From the NCBI GenBank assembly GCA_013820865.1, contig JACDHU010000088.1, positions 1-6,883 of the forward strand: a stretch of 6,883 bases of DNA, read 5' to 3'. A program made the translations under genes and the position numbers. The stretch is from Chloroflexota bacterium. Its GTDB lineage: Bacteria > Chloroflexota > Limnocylindria > QHBO01. Each line of letters opens with the position of its first letter. Position 1 is the stretch's first letter. This document shows, one piece after another, positions 1 through 6,750 of the stretch. The notes under the pieces were generated by a model. That model made no database searches, was not told where the DNA came from, and worked only from the letters and a program-made list of their open reading frames with translations.

Positions 1-755
1 GACTGGAGGCGTCGCACGTCAAGACCGGTCTGCGCGACGCGGTAGTGTGGGGCATCGGCCACATCGAGGGGCAGCGCGTCGCAATCGGCATCTTCGACTT
101 CCGGTTCATGGGTGGCAGCATGGGCGCGGTCGTCGGCGAGAAGCTGGCGCGCTGCTTCGAGACCGCGCTCGAAGAGCGGATTCCGGCCATCGTGGTGAGC
201 GCCTCGGGTGGCGCCCGCATGCAGGAGGGCACGCTCGCGCTCATGCAGCTGGCCAAGACAACCGCGCCACTGGTGCGCATGGATGCGGCCGGCGTGCCGT
301 TCATCGCCGTGCTGACCGATCCGACCACGGGCGGCGTGCTGGCCAGCTTCGCAAGCCTGGGCGATGTCATCCTGGCCGAGCCGAAGGCGCTCATCGGCTT
401 CGCTGGCGCCCGCGTTGCATCCGATACCGTCGGCGAGGAGATGCCCGAAGGCTTCCAGACCGCCGAATTCCTGCTCGCCCACGGCTTCGTGGACGCGATT
501 GTTCCGCGTGGCGAGCTCCGCACCACCCTCTCCCGCCTCCTGCGCCTTCTGCCGGCGGCTCCGATCGATGACGGCCTCCTGACCGATGCCGAGCGCGCAT
601 GGGGACCGATCGGCGCGCTGTCCGGCCTGGCCGAGCGGCTCGGGGGCGCGGTCAGCGAGACGATCGGCATCGATGTCGACGCGCTGGACAGCGGCAATGG
701 CTCGCGCCCGACCGGCACGGCAGCGAAGCCCCGGCCCGGGGAGGATCGATCATGA
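1..755 (+). CDS. accD: Acetyl-CoA carboxylase carboxyltransferase beta subunit (AccD), 5'-truncated by window edge
   Basis: AccD pairs with AccA to form the carboxyltransferase that moves the carboxyl group from biotin on AccB to acetyl-CoA, giving malonyl-CoA in the cytoplasm. The frame is open from base 3 (about 250 residues visible), so the gene begins upstream; its N-terminal zinc ribbon is not in the window. Visible crotonase-fold motifs match the family in order: FMGGSMG near bases 108-128, SGGARMQEG near 204-230, LTDPTTGGV near 312-338, AEPKALIGFAG near 378-408, and the late PEGFQTAEFL block. After the core (ending about base 555) comes a tail of roughly 65 residues of low similarity to what I know, ending Ala/Pro/Gly-rich. 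The stop TGA overlaps the accA ATG, so the two subunits are probably translated in a coupled, near-equal way. Identity is very secure; only the tail is unexplained. Confidence 0.96.
   Translation, partial: LEASHVKTGLRDAVVWGIGHIEGQRVAIGIFDFRFMGGSMGAVVGEKLARCFETALEERIPAIVVSASGGARMQEGTLALMQLAKTTAPLVRMDAAGVPFIAVLTDPTTGGVLASFASLGDVILAEPKALIGFAGARVASDTVGEEMPEGFQTAEFLLAHGFVDAIVPRGELRTTLSRLLRLLPAAPIDDGLLTDAERAWGPIGALSGLAERLGGAVSETIGIDVDALDSGNGSRPTGTAAKPRPGEDRS
738..745 (+). promoter_or_regulatory. Shine-Dalgarno sequence of accA
   Basis: GGGGAGGA lies inside the end of accD, 6 bases before the ATG at 752. It is one of the strongest ribosome binding sites in the window. It decides the accA start in favour of 752 over the in-frame upstream ATG at 599, which would lie deep inside accD. 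Confidence 0.8.
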
Positions 756-1750
756 GCGAGGGTCCGCTGATCGTGGACGCGGCACCGCCTTCGCCCGAAG
801 CGGTCGAGGCTGCCTGGCGTCGCGTCCAGCTGGCGCGGCATCCCCAGCGTCCGCGCACGCTCGATCTCGTTCCGCTCATCTTTACCGGCTTCTTCGAGCT
901 GCACGGCGACCGCGCCTTCGGGGATGACGCGGCCATCGTCGCCGGACCGGCGTTGCTCGATGGCCGGCCGGTGATGGTCATCGGCCACCAGAAGGGGACG
1001 GACACGGAATCGCACATCCTGCGCAACTTCGGGTCGCCGCACCCGGAGGGTTTCCGCAAGGCGCAACGTGCCATGCGGTTGGCCGACAAGCTCGGCCTGC
1101 CGATCGTCACGTTCCTCGACACTGCCGGCGCGTTTCCCGGCCCGGCGGCCGAGGAGCGCGGCCAGGCGGAGGCGATCGCCTCGAGCGTCAAGCTCATGAC
1201 CGGCCTCCAGGTACCCATCGTCGTGGTCGTGCTGGGCGAGGGCGGGTCGGGTGGCGCGCTGGCCATCGGCGTCGGCGACGTCGTGCTGGCGCTCGAGAAC
1301 GCCGTGTACTCGGTCATCAGTCCCGAGGGCTGTGCCTCGATTCTGTGGCGCTCGCGTGACGAAGCACGGACCGCGGCCGCCGCGATGCGCATGACCGCCG
1401 ACGACCAGGTCGAGCTCGGCGTGGTCGATGCCATCATCGCCGAGCCCGGTGAGGGAGCGCATACCGATCATGAGGCCACGGCGGGTGCTGTGAAGGCCGC
1501 CATTCTCTCCGCGCTGCGCCGGCTGATCGCCAGCGAGCCCGACGCCCTGCTTGCGACGCGCTATGCTCGGTTGCGCGGCATGGGCGCCTACCTCGAGACC
1601 GGTTCAGGTCCCATCCGCCCGCCGGAGGCGCCCTCGTTGCGTGGCCGGATCGGCCGGATCCTCCATCTGCCCGGGGTCCCGCGCCGGCCGCGCTGGAGCG
1701 AGATCTGGCCGAGTGATGGCAACGATGACGAGAGCGAGAGGGGCGCATGA
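752..1750 (+). CDS. accA: Acetyl-CoA carboxylase carboxyltransferase alpha subunit (AccA)
   Basis: This 332-residue protein is the alpha half of the carboxyltransferase, binding the carboxybiotin side of the reaction. Family motifs are plain: QLARHPQRPRTLD (residues 26-38), ELHGDRAFGDD, the IGHQKG block, RNFG, PEGFRKA, the TAGAFPGPAAEERGQ segment, GEGGSGGALAIGVGD (162-176) and YSVISPEGCASILW. Two differences from the E. coli (about 319 residues) and Bacillus types are visible. The N-terminal helical arm before QLARHP is only about 25 residues, roughly half to a third of the usual length, as in short streptococcal forms. A C-terminal extension of about 50 residues follows the normal ending (TRYARLRGMGAYLE); it is Arg/Pro-rich and then acidic. 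The start at 752 is supported by a strong ribosome binding site and the ATGA overlap with accD. The stop overlaps the next gene's ATG in the same way. Confidence 0.96.
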   Translation: MSEGPLIVDAAPPSPEAVEAAWRRVQLARHPQRPRTLDLVPLIFTGFFELHGDRAFGDDAAIVAGPALLDGRPVMVIGHQKGTDTESHILRNFGSPHPEGFRKAQRAMRLADKLGLPIVTFLDTAGAFPGPAAEERGQAEAIASSVKLMTGLQVPIVVVVLGEGGSGGALAIGVGDVVLALENAVYSVISPEGCASILWRSRDEARTAAAAMRMTADDQVELGVVDAIIAEPGEGAHTDHEATAGAVKAAILSALRRLIASEPDALLATRYARLRGMGAYLETGSGPIRPPEAPSLRGRIGRILHLPGVPRRPRWSEIWPSDGNDDESERGA

Positions 1751-2199
1751 CCGATTCCGACCTGGCCCTGACCGCGATCACGCGAGCGGCCGACGAGCTC
1801 GTACCGCAGCTCACCGAGCGCCTGGCTCGTTATCACCTGGGTGAGATCGAGGTCACCATGGGCGAACTTCACCTTCGCGTGGCCGCCGGGGATCGTACCG
1901 GCGCCACGCCCGTCACCATCCCTGCCTCCGCGGCGAAGCAACCCGCGCTGGATGCTGCCCCGGCATCGCTCGGCATCGCATCACCGGCGGTCGGCTTCTT
2001 CGTGTACGCCGACGGCCTCGGGCCGGGACTCGAGGTGGCCAAGGGAGACGCGCTCGGGCACGTCGAGATGCTCGGGGTTCGCCATGACGTCCGCGCGCCG
2101 CGCGGCGGCACCGTCCGACACCTCGTGGCCGAGACGGGCGAGGCGGTCGAGTACGGCCAGGTCGTGCTCGAGATCGACGCTGGCGAGCGCGCCCGATGA
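1747..2199 (+). CDS. AccB-like biotin/lipoyl-domain protein lacking the biotinyl lysine
   Basis: This 150-residue protein is built like a biotin carboxyl carrier protein (BCCP) but cannot carry biotin in the usual way. Residues 31-46 (LGEIEVTMGELHLRVA) parallel residues 25-40 of the true AccB in this cluster (LEELELSLGDLRIRLA), 7 of 16 identical. An Ala/Pro-rich linker (about 47-78) and a hammerhead domain (about 79-146) follow. Residues 94-110 align without gaps to AccB 104-120, ending EMLG where AccB has EAMK, so Gly110 replaces the biotinylated lysine. No other lysine lies in the hairpin. The loop matching the BCCP thumb is about 6 residues shorter than in AccB. The barrel itself looks intact (GGTV, then GEAVEYGQVVLEID), so this is not a decaying gene. 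It sits between accA and fabD with ATGA overlaps on both sides, a fair ribosome binding site (GAGAGGGG at 1736-1743) and no frameshift. Inference: a non-catalytic ACC partner, regulator or scaffold, comparable to plant BADC proteins. Automatic annotation would probably call it accB. Confidence 0.85.
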   Translation: MTDSDLALTAITRAADELVPQLTERLARYHLGEIEVTMGELHLRVAAGDRTGATPVTIPASAAKQPALDAAPASLGIASPAVGFFVYADGLGPGLEVAKGDALGHVEMLGVRHDVRAPRGGTVRHLVAETGEAVEYGQVVLEIDAGERAR

Positions 2200-3149
2200 G
2201 CCTGGCGCTGCTGTTCAGTCCGCAGGGATCCCAGGTGGTCGGCATGGGGCGCGAAATGGCCGAGGCTTCACCCGCCGCGCGCGCGGTCTTCGACGAGGCC
2301 GATCGGGTGCTTCCCTGGTCGGTTAGCGAGGTGTGCTGGAATGGACCGGAAGAGCGCTTGAATGACACGCGACAGACCCAGCCGTGTCTGCTGGCCACGT
2401 CAGTGGCGGCCCTGCGCGCCCTGGCCGAGTCGGCTGCCGATACGCCCGCCTTCGTCGCGGGGCACTCGGTCGGCGAGTACGCGGCGCTCGTTGCCGCCGG
2501 CGTGCTCGAGCTTGATGCCGCTCTCCGCCTGGTGGCTCGCCGCGGCCAGCTGATGGCCGGCGTCGGCGCGGACGGCGGCATGGTCGCGGTGCTCGGCCTC
2601 GATCGGCCAACCGTCGAGCAGGTCGTGGCCGCCATCGCCCGTCCCACGGAGCTGGCCGTGGCCAACGACAACGCGCCCGGCCAGGTCGTCATCTCCGGGT
2701 CCAGCGCGGCACTTGACGCCATCGGGGAGCCGATGCGTGCCGCTGGGGCGAAACGGGTCATCCGCCTGCCGGTCTCCGGGGCGTTTCACTCGCCGCTCAT
2801 GGCGGGCGTGGCCGGCCGACTGGCCGACGCCTTCGAGGCCGAGAGCTGGAATGACGCCACGATACCGGTGGTGAGCAACGTGACGGCGGAGCCCCTGACC
2901 GATGCATCACGGATTCGAAACCTCCTCGCCGAGCAGGTCCGTTCGCCGGTGGAGTGGGTCAGTTGCGTGGAGCGCATGGTCGATGATGGGGTGGACACGA
3001 TGATCGAGTGCGGATCAGGTACGGCGCTGATTGGCATGATCAAGCGCATCGCACCGCAGGTGCGCACCGCGAGCGTGACCAATGCCGACTCGCTCGCATC
3101 GGCTTCCGAGATGCTGCGCGCGACCGTGCCCGCGAAGGCATCGTTCTAG
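2196..3149 (+). CDS. fabD: Malonyl-CoA:ACP transacylase (FabD)
   Basis: FabD transfers malonyl from CoA to the phosphopantetheine of ACP, supplying every elongation cycle. The 317-residue length is normal for the family. Active-site parts are all visible: Gln10 of the oxyanion loop, the nucleophile Ser91 in GHSVGEY, Arg116 (which binds the malonyl carboxylate in this family) in ARRGQLM, His198 in GAFHSPLM, and Gln247 before the SPVEW segment. The ferredoxin-like insert includes NDNAPGQVVISG. One oddity is the oxyanion loop, which reads FSPQGSQ where nearly all homologues have FPGQGSQ; the glutamine is kept. The start shares ATGA with the preceding gene's stop, and only a weak GGCGAG lies upstream, so translation probably depends on coupling. 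It ends in TAG, two bases before the accC start. Confidence 0.96.
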   Translation: MSLALLFSPQGSQVVGMGREMAEASPAARAVFDEADRVLPWSVSEVCWNGPEERLNDTRQTQPCLLATSVAALRALAESAADTPAFVAGHSVGEYAALVAAGVLELDAALRLVARRGQLMAGVGADGGMVAVLGLDRPTVEQVVAAIARPTELAVANDNAPGQVVISGSSAALDAIGEPMRAAGAKRVIRLPVSGAFHSPLMAGVAGRLADAFEAESWNDATIPVVSNVTAEPLTDASRIRNLLAEQVRSPVEWVSCVERMVDDGVDTMIECGSGTALIGMIKRIAPQVRTASVTNADSLASASEMLRATVPAKASF

Positions 3150-3151
3150 TC

Positions 3152-4522
3152 GTGTTCGCCAAGATTCTCATTGCCAACCGCGGCGAGATCGCCGTTCGCA
3201 TCCTTCGGGCATGCCGCGATCTCGGCGTTCCGGCCGTCGTCGCGTACAGCGAGGCGGATCGCGACACCCTTGCGGTGAAGCTCGCCGATGAAACGATCTG
3301 CATCGGTCCGGCTGAGGCGCGCAAGAGCTACCTGAATCAGCCTGCTGTCATCAGTGCCGCCATGATCACCGGCTGCGACGCCATCCATCCCGGCTACGGA
3401 TTTCTGAGCGAGGACGCCACCTTCGCCGAGGCCTGCGTCGCACATGATCTGACCTTCATCGGCCCGCGACCGGAGGTCCTCGAGCGCTTCGCGAGCAAGT
3501 ACGCGGTGCGGCGGATGCTGGCGGCCACCGGCCTGCCCACGGTCCCCGGCAGCAATGGCATCGTCAGCGATCTCGGCGACGCCCTTGAGCAGGCGAGCGC
3601 GTCCGGGTATCCGGTTCTGCTCAAGCCATCGGCCGGCGGCGGTGGTCGGGGCATGCGCCTGGTGCGCAGCCCACGCGAGATGGAGACGTCGCTGCCACTG
3701 GCACGTTCGGAGGCGCAGGCAGCTTTCGGTGACGACTCCATTTACTTCGAGAAGTGGATCGAGGAGTCGCGCCACGTCGAGGTGCAGGTCATGGTCGACC
3801 GTCACGGCAACGGCATCCACCTCGGCGAGCGTGATTGCAGCGTCCAGCGACGGCATCAGAAGATCATCGAGGAAGGGCCATCGCCGGCCCTGGACGACGC
3901 GAGCCGCGATCGGCTGCGCGACCTTGCCATTCGAAGCGTCGTATCTGCCGGCTACGAGAGCGCCGGGACGCTCGAATTCCTGCTCGACGCGGACGGCAAC
4001 TTCTTCTTCATCGAGATCAACTGCCGGGTCCAGGTCGAGCATCCGGTGACCGAGATGCTGACCGGCATCGACCTCATCACAGAGCAGATTCGCATCGCGG
4101 CCGGCGAGCAGCTCAGCCTGCGCCAGGAGCAGATCGCGTTCCGCGGCCACGCGATCGAGTTCCGCATCAACGCCGAGGATCCGAGCGACAACTTCAGTCC
4201 CCAGACCGGCGAGGTCGAGTCGCTCAACCTCCCCGGCGGGCCGGGCGTGCGCGTCGACACGCATCTCTACCCGGGTTACGAGATCCCGCCCTTCTACGAC
4301 AGCCTGCTGGCCAAGCTGATCGTGTGGGGCGAGACACGGGAGATCGCCCTAGCCCGATCGCGCCGCGCGCTCGCGGAGTTCGAGATCGGCGGCGTGAAGA
4401 CGAATATTCCGTTCCACCGTGGGATCATCGACAATGACGCCTTCCTCGAGGCGCGCGTGAACACGAACCTGCTCGACCGCGTGGGTCCCGCCGCGTTCGT
4501 GACCAGCCAGGGGGACCGATGA
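3152..4522 (+). CDS. accC: Acetyl-CoA carboxylase biotin carboxylase subunit (AccC)
   Basis: AccC is the ATP-grasp enzyme that carboxylates biotin on AccB using ATP and bicarbonate. The GTG at 3152 gives 456 residues beginning FAKILIANRGEIA, matching the usual N-terminus (E. coli about 449). The same frame is open farther upstream, but those residues lie inside fabD and do not resemble the family. Domains in order: N-terminal Rossmann-like domain with HPGYGFLSE (79-87); ATP-grasp with Lys116, the glycine loop SAGGGGRGM (160-168), Glu200-Lys201, Lys237 in RRHQK, Glu275, then Glu288, Asn290, Arg292 and Glu296 in the metal and biotin site; and a C-terminal domain with RINAEDP. Cys291 sits where Thr is usual (NTR). 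No good ribosome binding site is present: GAAGG at 3134-3138 is 13 bases away. Ribosomes ending fabD at 3149 probably restart here. AccC is separated from accB by fabZ and fabF, unlike the common accBC pair. Confidence 0.96.
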   Translation: MFAKILIANRGEIAVRILRACRDLGVPAVVAYSEADRDTLAVKLADETICIGPAEARKSYLNQPAVISAAMITGCDAIHPGYGFLSEDATFAEACVAHDLTFIGPRPEVLERFASKYAVRRMLAATGLPTVPGSNGIVSDLGDALEQASASGYPVLLKPSAGGGGRGMRLVRSPREMETSLPLARSEAQAAFGDDSIYFEKWIEESRHVEVQVMVDRHGNGIHLGERDCSVQRRHQKIIEEGPSPALDDASRDRLRDLAIRSVVSAGYESAGTLEFLLDADGNFFFIEINCRVQVEHPVTEMLTGIDLITEQIRIAAGEQLSLRQEQIAFRGHAIEFRINAEDPSDNFSPQTGEVESLNLPGGPGVRVDTHLYPGYEIPPFYDSLLAKLIVWGETREIALARSRRALAEFEIGGVKTNIPFHRGIIDNDAFLEARVNTNLLDRVGPAAFVTSQGDR

Positions 4523-5007
4523 CCACCGTAACGACCACGTACCCCCTCCCGCTCGAGGCGGCCGACGTCATGGGCATCCTGCCGCACCGCTACCCGTTCC
4601 TTCTCGTCGACCGCATCGTCGAGCTGGAGCCGGGCGTCCGGGCCGTCGGCATCAAGCAGGTCACCGTCAATGAGCCCCACTTCACCGGGCATTTCCCGGG
4701 TCGTCCGATCATGCCCGGCGTGCTGATGGTCGAGGCGCTGGCGCAGACGGCCGGCGTGGCGGTCCTCACGCTCGACGGGTATCGCGGCAAGTTGGGGTTG
4801 TTCGCCGGCATCGACGATTGCCGCTTCCGGCGCATGGTGGTACCGGGGGACACGCTGCGCCTCGAGGTGACGGTCGAGAAGCTGCGCGGGATGTTCGGAC
4901 GCCTGCGCGGCGTGGCAACCGTTGAAAGCGAGATCGCGGTCGAAGCCACCATCTCGATCGTCATCCCACGGGACCAGCAGCTTGACGGAGGAGCCATCGA
5001 TGCGTGA
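4519..5007 (+). CDS. fabZ: 3-hydroxyacyl-ACP dehydratase (FabZ)
   Basis: FabZ removes water from 3-hydroxyacyl-ACP to give trans-2-enoyl-ACP. The 162-residue protein has the hot-dog fold signature: ILPHRYPFLLVD (20-31), then PHFTGHFPGRPIMPGV with the catalytic His58, and Glu72 in MVEALAQ exactly 14 residues later, the spacing seen in FabZ. The single-domain length and Glu at the second catalytic position fit FabZ better than FabA. Its ATG lies in an ATGA overlap with accC and is preceded by AGGGGG at 4509-4514, 4 bases away. The last 8 bases overlap the start of fabF. Confidence 0.96.
   Translation: MTTVTTTYPLPLEAADVMGILPHRYPFLLVDRIVELEPGVRAVGIKQVTVNEPHFTGHFPGRPIMPGVLMVEALAQTAGVAVLTLDGYRGKLGLFAGIDDCRFRRMVVPGDTLRLEVTVEKLRGMFGRLRGVATVESEIAVEATISIVIPRDQQLDGGAIDA
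4987..4993 (+). promoter_or_regulatory. Shine-Dalgarno sequence of fabF
   Basis: GGAGGAG inside the end of fabZ, 6 bases before the ATG at 5000. It settles the fabF start at 5000 over the in-frame upstream ATG at 4922, which would add 26 residues not resembling the family. Confidence 0.8.
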
Positions 5008-6262
5008 CGGCGAACATCGGGTGGTGGTGACCGGCATGGGAGCCCTGACCCCGCTCGGCAACGATGTCGCCACCTTCTGGGATGGGCTCGTCAATGGTCG
5101 CAGCGGGATCGGACCCATCACCAGCTTCGACCCGGTCAAGACCGCCTGCAAGGTGGCCGGCGAGATCAAGGACTTCGACGCCGATACGGTCATGCCGCGC
5201 AAGGAGGTTCGCCGGCATGATCGTTACGTTCATTTCGCGTGGGCCGCGGTCGCCGAGGCGATGCGTGACGCCGGACTCTCGAGCCCCATCGAGGACGAGG
5301 CGCTCGCCTGGCGCACGGGCGCCATCATCGGCTCGGGAATCGGTGGCATCAACACCATGATTCGCGACGTCACCGAGGCCGCGCTCCACGGCGTGGAGCG
5401 CATCGGTCCATTCCTGGTCACGGCCCTGATTCCGGACATGGCGGCCGGCTATGTCGCCATCTATGCCAACGCGCGCGGACCGAACTACGCGACCGTCAGT
5501 GCGTGCTCGAGCTCGAACCATGCCATCGGCGACTCTTTGAACATCATTCGCCGCGGTGACGCGGACATCATGATTGCGGGCGGCGCGGAGGCAGGCATCG
5601 GCGAGATTCCCATCGCCGCGTTCGGTGCCATGCGCGCGCTCTCCACCAAACGCAACGATGATCCCGAGAAGGCCTCGCGCCCGTTCGACTCGGAGCGTGA
5701 TGGCTTCGTGATGGGCGACGGCGCGGGCGTTCTCGTCCTTGAATCGCTCGACCACGCGCAGGCGCGCGGCGCGACGATCCACGCCGAGGTGGTCGGCTAT
5801 GGAGCCACCGACGACGCATCGCATATCACGCTTCCCGCACCGGGAGGAAGGGGCGCGGTCCAGAGCATGCGCGTCGCCATCGCCGATGCTGGCCTGACGA
5901 CTGATGACATCGACTACATCAACGCGCATGGCACCAGCACGCCACCGAATGACCGATCCGAGACGGCCGCCATCAAGACTCTCTTCGGAGGGCGGGCGTA
6001 CGAGATCCCGGTGAGCAGCACGAAGTCGATGACCGGGCATCTCATGGGCGCCGGTGGTGGCGTCGAAGCAATCGCCACGATCCGCGCCATCCAGACCGGG
6101 ATCCTTCCTCCGACCATCAACCAGGAGCATCCTGACCCCGAGTGCGACCTCGATTACGTGCCGAACAAGGCGCGCGAGGTGCCGGTCGCGGTCGGCATGA
6201 GCAACAGCTTCGGCTTCGGCGGGCACAACGCCACCTTGGTTTTCCGGCGGTATGACGACTGA
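5000..6262 (+). CDS. fabF: Beta-ketoacyl-ACP synthase II (FabF)
   Basis: FabF condenses malonyl-ACP with a growing acyl-ACP, releasing CO2 and extending the chain by two carbons. The 420-residue product begins with the family's RVVVTGMGALTPLG. The catalytic Cys169 lies in SACSSSNHAIGD, His310 in NAHGTSTPPND, and Lys342 and His347 in STKSMTGHLMGAGG; the C-terminal gating loop is NSFGFGGHN (402-410). The Cys-His-His triad marks a condensing elongation enzyme and not a chain-length factor. Small departures from E. coli FabF are Ser-Ser-Ser after the nucleophile, where Ala/Thr-Ser-Gly types are usual, and His409 where Thr is common in GFGGTN. The start is fixed by a strong GGAGGAG and the protein alignment. 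FabF versus FabB: the overall pattern and the accB/fabZ neighbours favour FabF. Confidence 0.95.
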   Translation: MRDGEHRVVVTGMGALTPLGNDVATFWDGLVNGRSGIGPITSFDPVKTACKVAGEIKDFDADTVMPRKEVRRHDRYVHFAWAAVAEAMRDAGLSSPIEDEALAWRTGAIIGSGIGGINTMIRDVTEAALHGVERIGPFLVTALIPDMAAGYVAIYANARGPNYATVSACSSSNHAIGDSLNIIRRGDADIMIAGGAEAGIGEIPIAAFGAMRALSTKRNDDPEKASRPFDSERDGFVMGDGAGVLVLESLDHAQARGATIHAEVVGYGATDDASHITLPAPGGRGAVQSMRVAIADAGLTTDDIDYINAHGTSTPPNDRSETAAIKTLFGGRAYEIPVSSTKSMTGHLMGAGGGVEAIATIRAIQTGILPPTINQEHPDPECDLDYVPNKAREVPVAVGMSNSFGFGGHNATLVFRRYDD

Positions 6263-6732
6263 TGACCGAGCGTCCCGACGATCCCATACTGGCCGCGGTG
6301 GACCTGCTGGCGCCGGCGTTCGAGCGGGCCGGCCTGGAGGAACTCGAGCTGTCGTTGGGCGACCTGCGGATTCGCCTGGCGCGCCCGCGGACTCCTGATG
6401 TTCGTCCGACGGCGCCCGTACCGGCGGCCGTTGAGCCAGTCGCAGCGCCGCCCACCAACGGTCTGACCCCGTTCGGCGAGCCGGCTGCCGGGATGCGCTT
6501 CGTGAGCGCGCCGCTGACCGGGGTCTGGTATCCCTCGCCATCGCCGGGCGCGCGGCCATACGTCAACGAGGGGGACGAGATCGGTACCGGCCAGGTCGTC
6601 GGCCTGATCGAGGCAATGAAGTTGTTCAACGAGATCAAGTCCGATGCGTCCGGAACGGTCACACGCGTCCTGGTCGAGAACGGCACGCTCGTGAAGCGCA
6701 AGCAGCCCCTGCTGGAGCTCGATCCCCGATGA
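6262..6732 (+). CDS. accB: Acetyl-CoA carboxylase biotin carboxyl carrier protein (AccB)
   Basis: AccB carries biotin between AccC and the AccA/AccD carboxyltransferase. It is 156 residues, the same length as E. coli BCCP. The N-terminal segment (about 8-41) matches the BCCP multimerisation and AccC-contact region. A Pro/Ala-rich linker (about 42-75) leads to the biotinyl domain with the thumb-type segment YPSPSPGARPYV (90-101) and the biotinylation motif EAMKLFNEI, in which Lys120 is the predicted target of biotin ligase, 36 residues from the C-terminus. The TGATG junction shares one base with the fabF stop. No good ribosome binding site is seen (GGCGG is about 11 bases away), so coupled restart is likely. 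It is the functional counterpart of the lysine-less gene at 1747-2199. Confidence 0.96.
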   Translation: MTERPDDPILAAVDLLAPAFERAGLEELELSLGDLRIRLARPRTPDVRPTAPVPAAVEPVAAPPTNGLTPFGEPAAGMRFVSAPLTGVWYPSPSPGARPYVNEGDEIGTGQVVGLIEAMKLFNEIKSDASGTVTRVLVENGTLVKRKQPLLELDPR

Positions 6733-6750
6733 CCGATGCCACGAATCCCC

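Noticed and set aside
599..751. Longer accA starting at ATG 599
   Set aside because: The extra 51 residues overlap accD out of frame, look like shadow sequence, and the strong ribosome binding site points to 752.
1747..2199. Calling the degenerate accB-like gene a pseudogene
   Set aside because: The frame is intact, both ends are coupled to neighbours, barrel glycines and the N-terminal segment are retained, and codon style matches the operon.
1747..2199. Calling the same gene a lipoyl carrier or glycine-cleavage H protein
   Set aside because: No lysine is present in the hairpin, and the N-terminal segment and linker match BCCP and not GcvH.
3008..3151. Longer accC starting at 3008
   Set aside because: The upstream residues overlap fabD and do not resemble AccC; the family N-terminus begins at the GTG at 3152.
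3147..3154. Possible programmed frameshift joining FabD and AccC
   Set aside because: FabD ends at its normal length and AccC starts at its normal N-terminus; no slippery sequence was seen.
3146..4264. Minus-strand open frame of 372 codons opposite accC
   Set aside because: It mirrors accC codons and shows no family motif; it arises from GC-rich third-position bias.
4961..6559. Long open frame (532 codons) on the minus strand opposite fabF and accB
   Set aside because: It is antisense to two genes with full catalytic motifs, has no recognisable domain, and is Arg/Asp/Ala-rich in the way expected of reverse frames in GC-rich DNA.
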